A DNA stretch of 64,000 nt from Allobosea sp. WAO (GTDB taxonomy: Bacteria > Pseudomonadota > Alphaproteobacteria > Rhizobiales > Beijerinckiaceae), in contig NZ_JXTJ01000015.1 in assembly GCF_001509835.1 (NCBI RefSeq), positions 62,001-126,000 on the forward strand. The letters run 5' to 3'. The notes under the pieces were generated by a model. It saw nothing but the letters and a program-made list of their open reading frames with translations, made no database searches and was not told where the DNA came from. Made by a program: the position numbers and the translations under genes. Below are positions 27,313 through 34,297 of this stretch, piece by piece (within the stretch, counting starts at the first letter, position 1; each line of letters starts with the position of its first letter).

Positions 27313-28152
27313 GTGTACAAGGTCAGGAACCACAGACTGGCGAGCGGCGCCAGTAATGTCCCGTTCGTCAGATCGCCCAATATCGGTGGCCAGTTTGCCC
27401 CGAGATTTTTGGTGATCCATTACACGGCGAGCGGTCCGTCCTTCGATACCGCGGCCTACTTTGCCAAGCCATCGGCCAGAGTGTCGGCGCATCTGGTGGT
27501 CCGTCGCGACGGTCAGGTGATCCAATGCGTGCCATTCAATGTCGTCGGCTGGCATGCGGGCGTGAGCCGCTGGACCGATAGGGGAGGCAATAATTACGTC
27601 GGACTCAACCAGCATGCGATCGGCATCGAGATCGAGAACTGGGGGCCGCTACGGCGTACCGGCTCCGGTTGGGTGTCATGGACCGAGGCAGTGGTCGATC
27701 CCAGCAAGGTGATCGAGGCCGCGCACAAATCGGGCGGGCCGGTGCGCGGTTGGGAGACCTATACCGAGGCGCAGGTCGAGGCGACGCTGGAGGCGGCGCG
27801 GGCCATTTGCGATGCCTATGGCATCGACGAGATCATCGGTCATGACGACATCTCGCCCGGCCGCAAATCGGACCCCGGACCGGCCTGGAACATGAATTCG
27901 TTCAAGGCCAAGGTGTTTGGCCGCGACACGAACGGCCCGCCGACCTGGACCGTGCGCTCGCCGACCGGCCTCAACATCCGCTCGGGGCCGGGCATGGAGC
28001 ATCCGGCGCTGCGGCCGCAGCCGCTGCCCGACGGTACGGTGGTGATCGTCCACGAGGCCGACGGGCAATGGCGCTTCGTCTCGGTGCTGAACGGCGCCGG
28101 CCAGCCCGATTTCTCGGGCTGGGTGCATGCCGCCTTCCTGTACGAAAGCTGA
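27313..28152 (+). CDS. N-acetylmuramoyl-L-alanine amidase with SH3-like domain
   Basis: A 279-residue zinc amidase of the Amidase_2 family (AmpD/T7 lysozyme fold) that cuts between MurNAc and the peptide stem. Zinc ligands are placed as His36 (VIHYTAS), His177 and Asp187 (GHDDISPGRKSDPGP), with the 10-residue His-to-Asp spacing typical of AmpD. IGIEIENWG at 103-111 supplies the supporting glutamate. Residues about 213-279 form a bacterial SH3 domain (GLNIRSGPG). There is no signal peptide. Start is GTG after GGGGAG. It follows the membrane/HEAT-like gene and sits one gene away from the beta-lactamase. Confidence 0.88.
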   Translation: MYKVRNHRLASGASNVPFVRSPNIGGQFAPRFLVIHYTASGPSFDTAAYFAKPSARVSAHLVVRRDGQVIQCVPFNVVGWHAGVSRWTDRGGNNYVGLNQHAIGIEIENWGPLRRTGSGWVSWTEAVVDPSKVIEAAHKSGGPVRGWETYTEAQVEATLEAARAICDAYGIDEIIGHDDISPGRKSDPGPAWNMNSFKAKVFGRDTNGPPTWTVRSPTGLNIRSGPGMEHPALRPQPLPDGTVVIVHEADGQWRFVSVLNGAGQPDFSGWVHAAFLYES

Positions 28153-28166
28153 GGGGTGGCCGGGGA

Positions 28167-28194
28167 AGCCCGCCGCCCTCGTCGGCGGCGGGCT
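28167..28194. terminator. Terminator after the amidase gene
   Basis: An 11-bp perfect stem (28167-28177 with 28184-28194, AGCCCGCCGCC / GGCGGCGGGCT) and six-base loop, 14 bases past the stop. Only CTT follows, so the U-run is weak. Confidence 0.6.
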
Positions 28195-28223
28195 CAGTCT
28201 TAAGGTGAGAGACGGATTCACCC

Positions 28224-28244
28224 CTCAGATTGGTTCAATCTGAG
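28224..28244. terminator. Hairpin between amidase and serA ends
   Basis: Stem CTCAGATT / AATCTGAG with loop GGTTC, 20 bases beyond the serA stop on the minus strand. It probably serves as the serA terminator, or blocks read-through from the amidase side. Confidence 0.5.
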
Positions 28245-28264
28245 CGGGTCCGGCTCTTGTGCCC

Positions 28265-29854
28265 TCAGAACTTCAGCCGGCGCGCCCGCTTCACCATCGG
28301 GATCTCGTGGATCCTCGCGAGCAGTTCGTCCGAGATCGCGTCGTCGACGGCGACATAGCAGATCGCGTCGCCGCCGGGCTTGTCGCGACCGAGATTGAAG
28401 GTCGCGACGTTGACGCCGGCTTCGCCGAGCACGGAGCCGAACTGGCCGATAAAGCCCGGCTTGTCGGCATTGCGGACATAGAGCATGTGCGGCGCGAACT
28501 CGGCGTCGACCTGGATGTCGCGGATCTCGATGATGCGCGGCTTGCCGTCATGGAAGACGGTGCCGGAGGCATGGCGCGGCATGTCCTGCGCGTCGACGAC
28601 GATGCGGATGACGCTTTCGAGATTGCCGGCGACCTCGCGGGTCAGCTCCTCGACGACGATGCCCTTCTCCTTGGCGATCATGGTCGCGTTGACCATGTTG
28701 ATCTCCGGCAGGAAGGGGCGCAGCACGCCGGTGATCGCGGCGGCCGAGATCGCCTTCAGGTTCAACTTGGCGACCGCGCCCTCGTACTCGATGCGGATGC
28801 CCTTGACCTGTGCCTCGGTGAGCTGGCCGAGGAAGGAGCCGAGCTTTTCGGCGAGGTCGACGAAGGGCTTGATCCGCGGTGCTTCCTCGGCCGAGATCGA
28901 GGGGAAGTTCACCGCATTGGTGATCGCGCCCTTGAGCAGATAGTCGCTCATCTGCTCGGCGACCTGCAGGGCGACATTCTCCTGCGCCTCGTTGGTGCTC
29001 GCGCCGAGATGCGGCGTGCAGACGACATTGTCCAGACCGAAGAGCGGGTTCGTCTCGGCCGGCTCGGCCGAGAACACGTCGAAGGCGGCGCCAGCGACAT
29101 GGCCGGACTTGATCAGCTCGGCCAGCGCCGTCTCGTCGACGAGGCCGCCGCGAGCGCAGTTGATGATGCGCACGCCCTTCTTGGTCTTGGCGAGGTTTTC
29201 GGCCGAGAGGATGTTCTTGGTCTTCTCGGTCATCGGGACGTGGAGGGTGATGAAATCGGCGCGCTTCAAGAGCTCGTCGAGCTCGACCTTCTCGACGCCC
29301 AGTTGCACGGCGCGCTCCGGCGAGAGATAGGGATCGAAGGCGATGACGCGCATGCGCAGGCCGATGGCGCGCTCGGCGACGATCGAGCCGATATTGCCGC
29401 AGCCGATCAGGCCGAGCGTCTTGGCGGTGATCTCGACGCCCATGAAGCGGTTCTTCTCCCACTTCCCGGCCTGGGTCGAGAGGTCGGCGGCCGGGATCTG
29501 GCGGGCGAGCGCGAACATCATGGCGATGGCGTGCTCGGCGGTGGTGATCGAATTGCCGAAGGGCGTGTTCATCACGATGATGCCGCGCGCCGTCGCGGCG
29601 GGGATCTCGACATTGTCGACGCCGATGCCGGCGCGGCCGATCACCTTCAGGTTCTTCGCCTCGGCGAGCAGCTTTGCGGTGGCCTTGGTCGCCGAGCGGA
29701 TGGCGAGGCCGTCATAGTCGCCGATCACGGCGGCGAGCTTGTCCTTGTCCTTGCCGAGGGCGGGATCGAAGGTCACGTCGATGCCGCGATCCCGGAAGAT
29801 CTGCACGGCGGCGGGGGAGAGGGCGTCCGAAATCAGGACTTTGGGGGCGGTCAT
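28265..29854 (-). CDS. serA: D-3-phosphoglycerate dehydrogenase
   Basis: First enzyme of serine synthesis: oxidises 3-phosphoglycerate with NAD to 3-phosphohydroxypyruvate. Length is 529 residues, the long form with catalytic, intervening (ASB) and C-terminal ACT domains. GRAGIGVDNV, the NAD-binding GLIGCGNIGS, INCARGGLVDE and the catalytic His region TPHLGAST are intact. The C-terminal ACT domain (ADKPGFIGQFGSVLGEAGVNVATF) points to feedback by serine. It lies downstream of serC with a 146-base repeat between them. The start is the ATG at 29854, the standard N-terminus MTAPKVLISD. Confidence 0.96.
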   Translation of the reverse strand: MTAPKVLISDALSPAAVQIFRDRGIDVTFDPALGKDKDKLAAVIGDYDGLAIRSATKATAKLLAEAKNLKVIGRAGIGVDNVEIPAATARGIIVMNTPFGNSITTAEHAIAMMFALARQIPAADLSTQAGKWEKNRFMGVEITAKTLGLIGCGNIGSIVAERAIGLRMRVIAFDPYLSPERAVQLGVEKVELDELLKRADFITLHVPMTEKTKNILSAENLAKTKKGVRIINCARGGLVDETALAELIKSGHVAGAAFDVFSAEPAETNPLFGLDNVVCTPHLGASTNEAQENVALQVAEQMSDYLLKGAITNAVNFPSISAEEAPRIKPFVDLAEKLGSFLGQLTEAQVKGIRIEYEGAVAKLNLKAISAAAITGVLRPFLPEINMVNATMIAKEKGIVVEELTREVAGNLESVIRIVVDAQDMPRHASGTVFHDGKPRIIEIRDIQVDAEFAPHMLYVRNADKPGFIGQFGSVLGEAGVNVATFNLGRDKPGGDAICYVAVDDAISDELLARIHEIPMVKRARRLKF

Positions 29855-29902
29855 GGGATACCTCGGAAGGCCCGCGCAGCGGCGGGCTGAAAGGGGAAGG
29901 TC

Positions 29903-30048
29903 GTCATGGTCGCCCTTGTGGCGACCATCCACGTCTTCGCGCGGCTCGCCGCCGCGCCTTCGGAGATCGGTTGCGCCGCCTGCCTCTATCGCTCTGGACG
30001 CCAGTGGCGTCGCAAGGCGTGGATGGTCGGGACAAGCCCGACCATGAC
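29903..30048. repeat. Two-hairpin repeat, copy 3 (long spacer)
   Basis: Ends match the family seen at 14452: GTCATGGTCGCC with TTGTG and GGCGACCATCC on the left, GGATGGTCGGGACAAGCCCGACCATGAC on the right (given as separate hairpin arms). Here the spacer is about 55 bases longer than in the other copies. The element sits in the serC-serA intergenic region, so it is transcribed with the operon if serC and serA share a message. Confidence 0.75.
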
Positions 30049-30071
30049 GAGAGTGGCGGCGCGGGCGGCGC

Positions 30072-31250
30072 TTACGCCGCCTTCTTGCCCAGCGAAGCCT
30101 TGGCCTCGTTGAAGGCGTAGGTGATCCAGGGCAGCAGCGCCTTGAGGTCGCGGCTCTGGACGGTGGCGCCACACCAGATGCGCAGGCCGGGAGGGGCGTC
30201 GCGGTAATGGCCGAGATCGTAGCCGGCGCCGGCCTTCTCGATGATCGAGACGACCTGCTTGGCGAAGGCCGCCTGCTGGTCGGCCGGCAGCGCGGTCACG
30301 GCCGGGTCGGTGAACTTCAGGCACACCGAGGTGTTCGAGCGCGTCTTCGGCTTGACCGCGAGGAAGTCGATCCAGTCGTTCTCGCGCACGAACTTGGCGA
30401 GGACGCGGGCATTGCCCTCGACCTTCTTCACGAGGCCGTCGAGCCCGCCAACCTTCTTCGCCCAGAGCAGCGCGTCGACATAGTCCTCGACGCAGAGCAT
30501 GGACGGGGTGTTGATGGTCTCGCCGACGAAGATGCCCTCGGAGAGCTTGCCGCCCGAGGTCATGCGGAAGACTTTTGGCAGCGGCCAGGCCGGCTTGTAG
30601 GTCACGAGCCGTTCGACGGCGCGCGGCGAGAGGATGATCATGCCGTGCGCGCCTTCGCCGCCGAGCACCTTCTGCCAGGAGAAGGTGACGACATCGAGCT
30701 TGGGCCAGTCGAGGCGCTGGGCGAAGGCGGCCGAGGTCGCGTCGCAGATCGTCAGGCCTTCGCGGTCATCGGCGATCCAGCTGGCGTCGGCGACGCGCAC
30801 GCCGGAGGTGGTGCCGTTCCAGGTGAAGACGACGTCGCGGTTCTTCGTGTCGACCTTCTTCAGGTTCGGCAATTCGCCATAGGGCGCCTCGAACAGGCGG
30901 GCATCCTGCAGCTTGAGCTGCTTGACGACATCGGTGATCCAGCCGGAGCCGAAGCTTTCCCAGGCCAGCATGTCGACGCCGCGGGCGCCGAGCATGGACC
31001 ACATCGCCATTTCCATGGCGCCGGTATCGGAGCCGGGCACGATGCCGATGCGGTAATCGGCCGGGACCTGCAGCACTTCGCGGGTCAGGTCGATCGCGAG
31101 CTTCAGCTTGTCCTTGCCGACCTTGGCGCGGTGCGAGCGGCCGAGCGGCGCATCAGAGAGGGCTTTGAGGCTCCAGCCGGGGCGCTTGGCGCAGGGGCCG
31201 GACGAGAAATTCGGCACGCGCGGGCGCGTGCTCGGTACGGTATTCGCCAT
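30072..31250 (-). CDS. serC: Phosphoserine aminotransferase
   Basis: PLP enzyme that converts 3-phosphohydroxypyruvate and glutamate to phosphoserine and 2-oxoglutarate, the second serine step. The 392-residue product begins MANTVPSTRPRVPNFSSGPCAKRPG, the alphaproteobacterial SerC form. The PLP lysine is in VVTFSWQKVLGGEGAHG, and SDTGAMEMAMWSMLG supplies phosphate contacts. The GGAG ribosome site lies within a leader hairpin (see 31255-31315). serA follows on the same strand. Confidence 0.96.
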   Translation of the reverse strand: MANTVPSTRPRVPNFSSGPCAKRPGWSLKALSDAPLGRSHRAKVGKDKLKLAIDLTREVLQVPADYRIGIVPGSDTGAMEMAMWSMLGARGVDMLAWESFGSGWITDVVKQLKLQDARLFEAPYGELPNLKKVDTKNRDVVFTWNGTTSGVRVADASWIADDREGLTICDATSAAFAQRLDWPKLDVVTFSWQKVLGGEGAHGMIILSPRAVERLVTYKPAWPLPKVFRMTSGGKLSEGIFVGETINTPSMLCVEDYVDALLWAKKVGGLDGLVKKVEGNARVLAKFVRENDWIDFLAVKPKTRSNTSVCLKFTDPAVTALPADQQAAFAKQVVSIIEKAGAGYDLGHYRDAPPGLRIWCGATVQSRDLKALLPWITYAFNEAKASLGKKAA

Positions 31251-31254
31251 CGAT

Positions 31255-31315
31255 GTCTCCATCCTTGCAGATGGGCGCGCCTCGGTGGGGAGGCGTGTCC
31301 CGTCGACGGGGGTAG
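31255..31315 (-). promoter_or_regulatory. Probable serC RNA motif in the serC leader
   Basis: Read on the minus strand just upstream of serC there are three small hairpins in a row: CCCG-TCGA-CGGG (31299-31310), CGCCTC-loop-GAGGCG (31278-31295) and CCATC-TGCAAG-GATGG (31259-31274). The 3' arm of the last one contains part of the serC ribosome site (GGATGGAG). The order and the CGACGGGACACGCC segment match my memory of the serC motif described for alphaproteobacteria, a cis-regulatory RNA upstream of serC-serA. The ligand of that motif is not established. Confidence 0.7.
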
Positions 31316-31344
31316 GATGGGAGGGGCGGGGGAGTCAAGCGGGG

Positions 31345-31536
31345 AGGGCTAGTGAGATGAACCCTTCAAATCGTAAGGCTCTTTCTCTCGCGTGTTCGAA
31401 ACTCAGTAAGGCCTCTGATGGTGTGCTTGATTGATTTATATGCACTCAGAATGGGGTAGCATTCAAGTTTTCGACGGTTTCATATTTATGAAGTCATTTC
31501 AATCTTGATTATATATTTGCTTTGAGGAGAAATTTG
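31345..31536 (+). promoter_or_regulatory. AT-rich upstream region with palindrome before the Mrr-like gene
   Basis: Base composition drops abruptly from about 31345. The region has no ORF of note. A perfect palindrome TTCATATTTATGAA lies at 31479-31492, 44 bases before the ATG of the next gene, and TATATATTTG-type sequence follows. It is a candidate promoter/operator of foreign origin. Confidence 0.45.
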
Positions 31537-32382
31537 ATGGGTACCTTGGTTGCGACGTACTCGGAGCGTGATGAAAGATTTTATCGGCTTGCGGCTAAGT
31601 ACGAACTTAGTCCGGATTCAGTTCGGAGAACTAGAGCCTCTCCTTTGCGTTATTGCTTGGGCTCCAACATGTTATATTTACCTGAAGATATCGAAGAAGC
31701 AACCTCTGGGCGTGTGTGTTGGGCGAGGATTAGTTCTGAATTGCTCTATTCCCATAGGTTTGATTTCGGCAATGAATTTAACGGAAGTGGCGAAATAGTC
31801 TCTGGGTTAGCAAATCTTGAGGCGGTTGGGGTTCGTATTGGTGATCGCTATGTGCGACGCTGGAAGGAAGAGAATGGGCAGTTTGTTCAAGTGCCGGAGT
31901 TTTGTTCGCAGACTCTAATTGATGCACTGGCGAACGATCCAGAGGCGCTTGCTTCGGTTGATAACGAAGATTTCGAAGGGCTTTGTGCCGAACTTTTTGC
32001 CCGACGAGGTTTCAAAGTCGATCTTTTTCGTCGCGTTGCGGACGGAGGAATCGATTTTCTGGCACTCCAAGATGAACGCACTGATCCTTTGATCTTTGCG
32101 GTTCAAGTGAAGCAGCCGGAAATCCGCGAAGGTAAATCTCGTAGAAGTGTAGGAAGGCCGGTAGTTCAGCAGATATACGGAGCCGCAAAGGCATGGGATC
32201 TCAAAGGAGGTATCTTAATTTCAGGTTCTACATATAGTCAGGAAGCGAAAAAGTTTGCTGATCTCAAACCGAATGAGATGATGGTTTATGATTCGAATAG
32301 CGTTCTCGATTGGATCATGAACTTTCGTTGGAACGAGGATGAGTTAATCGGTGATCGCGATTCCAGCGCTCAGCGGGGATAA
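31537..32382 (+). CDS. Mrr-like restriction endonuclease domain protein (solo, AT-rich)
   Basis: A 281-residue protein. The C-terminal half is a PD-(D/E)xK nuclease of the Mrr catalytic type: EDFEGLCAELFARRGFKVD (Glu147), ADGGIDFL (Asp173) and AVQVKQ (Gln190, Lys192), followed by VVQQIYGAAKAW and GGILISGSTYSQEAKKFA, the typical helix and strand. The N-terminal 135 residues match no domain I know and could read DNA or a modification. Start at 31537 has GAGGAG seven bases upstream. Codon use is strikingly AT-rich (many TTT, GAT, AAA) compared with every neighbour, a sign of recent transfer. No methylase, helicase or other defence gene is beside it. Mrr proteins cut modified DNA; that role here is inference. 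Confidence 0.8.
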   Translation: MGTLVATYSERDERFYRLAAKYELSPDSVRRTRASPLRYCLGSNMLYLPEDIEEATSGRVCWARISSELLYSHRFDFGNEFNGSGEIVSGLANLEAVGVRIGDRYVRRWKEENGQFVQVPEFCSQTLIDALANDPEALASVDNEDFEGLCAELFARRGFKVDLFRRVADGGIDFLALQDERTDPLIFAVQVKQPEIREGKSRRSVGRPVVQQIYGAAKAWDLKGGILISGSTYSQEAKKFADLKPNEMMVYDSNSVLDWIMNFRWNEDELIGDRDSSAQRG

Positions 32383-32792
32383 ACCGCAAACTTATCCCCG
32401 CCCTCCCAACCTCCCGTATACTCCCCCGCATCCCATCCCCGAGGGGCGGCCGACCGGAGGCATGTCGTTTGGCGGGGTGGGTGCGGCGCCTGCGGGCGAG
32501 GGTTGCGCCTCGCTCCCGGGAGGCTTCGGGAACCGACCTGGGGGTACTACGGCCCCTGCGCGAGGAGCTCGCTAGACTGCGCCGGCCTCACCGGCCGGCG
32601 TGATGGAAGCGCGGCCCGGAGTTTTCAAATCGCCGCTGAGCGGAGCGCCACGGGGCGTGCGGATGGGGATCCATCCGCGCCGCTCCCGGCCACGGAAGCG
32701 GATCACCAACGCGCCTCGCGGCGCTCCGCTGCCCCTCACTTACGACAACGCCCGCGGGTTGCGCCTGCGGGCGGGGACGATGCTTGGGCGCG

Positions 32793-32833
32793 AACCCCTC
32801 CCTCTTGCGGGGAGGGGCAGGGGTGGGGGGCGG
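32793..32833. repeat. CCCCTCCCT...GGGGAGGGG repeat
   Basis: Hairpin of CCCCTCCCTCTTGCGGGGAG followed by GGGCAGGGGTGGGGGGCG. A related copy in the opposite orientation lies at 32900-32945 (CGCCCCCCATCCCCAACCC, then CTTCCCGCAAGGGGGAAG), so the pair can form a long imperfect stem. Confidence 0.6.
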
Positions 32834-32899
32834 AAAGTCGGAACGGGCGGGCGCCGGTTCGCCGTGACGCTTCTACCGGCAGCATCGTACCCGGTCGTT

Positions 32900-32945
32900 C
32901 GCCCCCCATCCCCAACCCTTCCCGCAAGGGGGAAGGGGGTTCGCG
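32900..32945. repeat. Inverted partner of the 32793 repeat
   Basis: Carries CCCCATCCCCAACCCTTCCC and then GCAAGGGGGAAGGGGG, an inverse, diverged copy of the preceding element about 70 bases away. Confidence 0.55.
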
Positions 32946-32954
32946 TCGTCCCGC

Positions 32955-32996
32955 CCTCATCCCCTGCCGGACCTTCTCCCCCGAGGGGAGAAGGGG
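32955..32996. repeat. CCTCATCC...CCTTCTCCC repeat, copy 3
   Basis: CCTCATCCCCTGCCGGACC leading to the hairpin CTTCTCCCCCGAGGGGAGAAG. Same family as at 14561, 16668 and the pair after 34165. It ends 19 bases before the next start codon. Confidence 0.6.
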
Positions 32997-33015
32997 GCAA
33001 ACTGGAGGACACCCC

Positions 33016-33372
33016 ATGCCCCGCAATCCCGACTATCGTGGCGCGACGAAAGAGGAGTTCGAGCGCTATCAGCGCGAGCGGCCGATCATGCTTCGCAGGG
33101 TCGCGACATTGATGCAGTGCTGGCGCTTCTGTGGCCGCAAGGATTGCCGGCGCGCCAGGGCCTGCTCCGGGCCGGATGGCGCGGAATGCGCCGGCAAGCT
33201 CATGGACTGCCTCTCCGACGAGATGCGCGCGACCTTCCGCGAGGCGATCCGCCTGCGCCTCGCCGGCGTCGAGGGCAGGGAGGCCTGGTACGAGGCGGAG
33301 CGGCGCATCGCCCGGCACAAGGCGCAGATCGAGGCGATTCCGGGGATGAGCCCCGGCGCGGACCGCGGCTGA
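33016..33372 (+). CDS. Small cysteine-rich hypothetical protein, 118 aa
   Basis: Function unknown. A run of cysteines, CWRFCGRKDCRRARAC at about 34-49 with two more at 57 and 62, has the spacing of a metal-binding or disulfide cluster. The protein is basic and lacks a signal peptide, so a zinc-binding cytoplasmic protein is more likely than a secreted one. The ATG at 33016 is preceded by CTGGAGG. The reading frame stays open upstream, but only through the repeat region. It is convergent with the next small gene. Confidence 0.7.
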   Translation: MPRNPDYRGATKEEFERYQRERPIMLRRVATLMQCWRFCGRKDCRRARACSGPDGAECAGKLMDCLSDEMRATFREAIRLRLAGVEGREAWYEAERRIARHKAQIEAIPGMSPGADRG

Positions 33373-33403
33373 GGGCGGCCGCCGCCCCGTTCTGGCGGGC
33401 GGC

Positions 33404-33649
33404 TCAGAGGCCGGTCATCGTCATTTCGGCGTCGATCGCCTTCATCTTCGGGTTGGCGGCGCAGAAGGCCCGGACCCTGGCCTCGATGGCGGCGGCCTCG
33501 CGGGCCGGGCCGTCGGCCTTGGTCTTGCGGTGGCCGGCCTTGAGATAGTCGGCGCAGCTCATGTCGGGGTCGGTTATGCGGGCCGCGGCCGGGGCGGTGG
33601 CGAGGAGACAGGCGAAGGCCGCGGCGAGCGCGCGCAAGGCGAGAGGCAT
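33404..33649 (-). CDS. Small exported protein, possibly HdeA-like
   Basis: An 81-residue product with a clear signal peptide (MPLALRALAAAFACLLATAPAAA). The mature part of about 58 residues has exactly two cysteines, in DMSCADYLKAG and RVRAFCAANP. Two cysteines flanking a helical core are characteristic of HdeA/HdeB acid-stress periplasmic chaperones and of several short Rhizobiales proteins. The similarity is by pattern only, so the HdeA assignment is tentative. It is convergent with the cysteine-rich gene at 33016. Confidence 0.6.
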   Translation of the reverse strand: MPLALRALAAAFACLLATAPAAARITDPDMSCADYLKAGHRKTKADGPAREAAAIEARVRAFCAANPKMKAIDAEMTMTGL

Positions 33650-33901
33650 GGGGAAGGTCCTGAACGATCGGCCGTCTGCGCGGCCCGTCAGCGGGCGTCC
33701 TGCACCCTGCCGGCGCGGGCTGCAAATGCCGATGGCGCCGCCCGGCCTTGCAGGCAGGGCATCGCGGGAAAGCTGCCGTTTCGGCAGGTCAGGGGCGGGA
33801 AAAGCTGGCTGCGGCGGCGGTGTCCTTGCGCCTTCGCCGCGCCGTTCGCGGCCGTGCTGCTATAAGCTCCGGCTCGAACGCGATTCACGGAAGGCGCCGC
33901 C

Positions 33902-34165
33902 ATGGCCAGAAAGACCCCCGAGCAGCTCACCAAGGAATTCGAGGGCCGCAAGGCCAAGGGGCTGGCCAAGGGCGCGGCGGCCTATTGGCCGAACGTGCTC
34001 GCCAATGCCGTGCTGAAGCTCGCGGCGGAAGGCCAGGTGCCCGAGGTCGCGACCCTGATCGCCCGGCTCGAGCTGGAAGCCGCCTCGAAGGACATCGAGG
34101 TCAAGGCCGGCGCCGAGGAAGCGCTGGCGCGGCTGAAGCAGGCCGCGGCGCGCGGCGCGGAGTAA
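33902..34165 (+). CDS. Small conserved-looking hypothetical protein, 87 aa
   Basis: Not recognised. A helical, basic N-terminus (MARKTPEQLTKEFEGRKAKG) and an alanine/leucine-rich remainder (ANAVLKLAAEGQVPEVATLIARLELEAAS) predict a small all-helical cytoplasmic protein. Codon use fits the genome. The upstream 250 bases show no gene. Two inverted CCTTCTCCC repeats follow it before putA. Confidence 0.6.
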   Translation: MARKTPEQLTKEFEGRKAKGLAKGAAAYWPNVLANAVLKLAAEGQVPEVATLIARLELEAASKDIEVKAGAEEALARLKQAAARGAE

Positions 34166-34166
34166 A

Positions 34167-34288
34167 ACCTTCTCCCCGCGGGGGAGAGGGTGGCCCGGCG
34201 TAGCCGGGTCGGATGAGGGAAGGATGGCTCACCCAGTCAAAGCGCCCTCATCCCCCTGCCGGGACCTTCTCCCCCGAGGGGAGAAGGG
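34167..34288. repeat. Inverted pair of CCTCATCC/ACCTTCTCC repeats
   Basis: One copy reads ACCTTCTCCCCGCGGGGGAG and GGTCGGATGAGGG (34167-34219). The other, in opposite orientation relative to it, reads CCTCATCCCCCTGCCGGGACC and CTTCTCCCCCGAGGGGAGAAG (34246-34288, given in parts). Together they form a large stem between the ends of the 87-aa gene and putA, and probably act as a two-way terminator. Confidence 0.6.
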
Positions 34289-34297
34289 TGCTGTCTC

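Larger units (their letters stand above)
32383..33015. other. 633-base non-coding, repeat-rich interval
   Basis: No convincing gene. GC returns to the genomic level right after the Mrr-like stop. The segment begins TTATCCCCGCCCTCCC and CCGAGGGGCGGC, similar to interspersed repeats I associate with Bradyrhizobium-type genomes. It then has a CCGGCCTCACCGGCCGG hairpin near 32582 and two oppositely oriented G-rich repeats (32793-32833, 32900-32945), and ends with a CCTCATCC repeat before the next gene. Several overlapping frames stay open through it only because it is GC-rich. Confidence 0.55.

Noticed and set aside
32503..33015. Upstream extension of the 33016 gene through the repeat interval
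   Set aside because: The added residues come from repeats and hairpins; a clear GGAGG and ATG exist at 33016.
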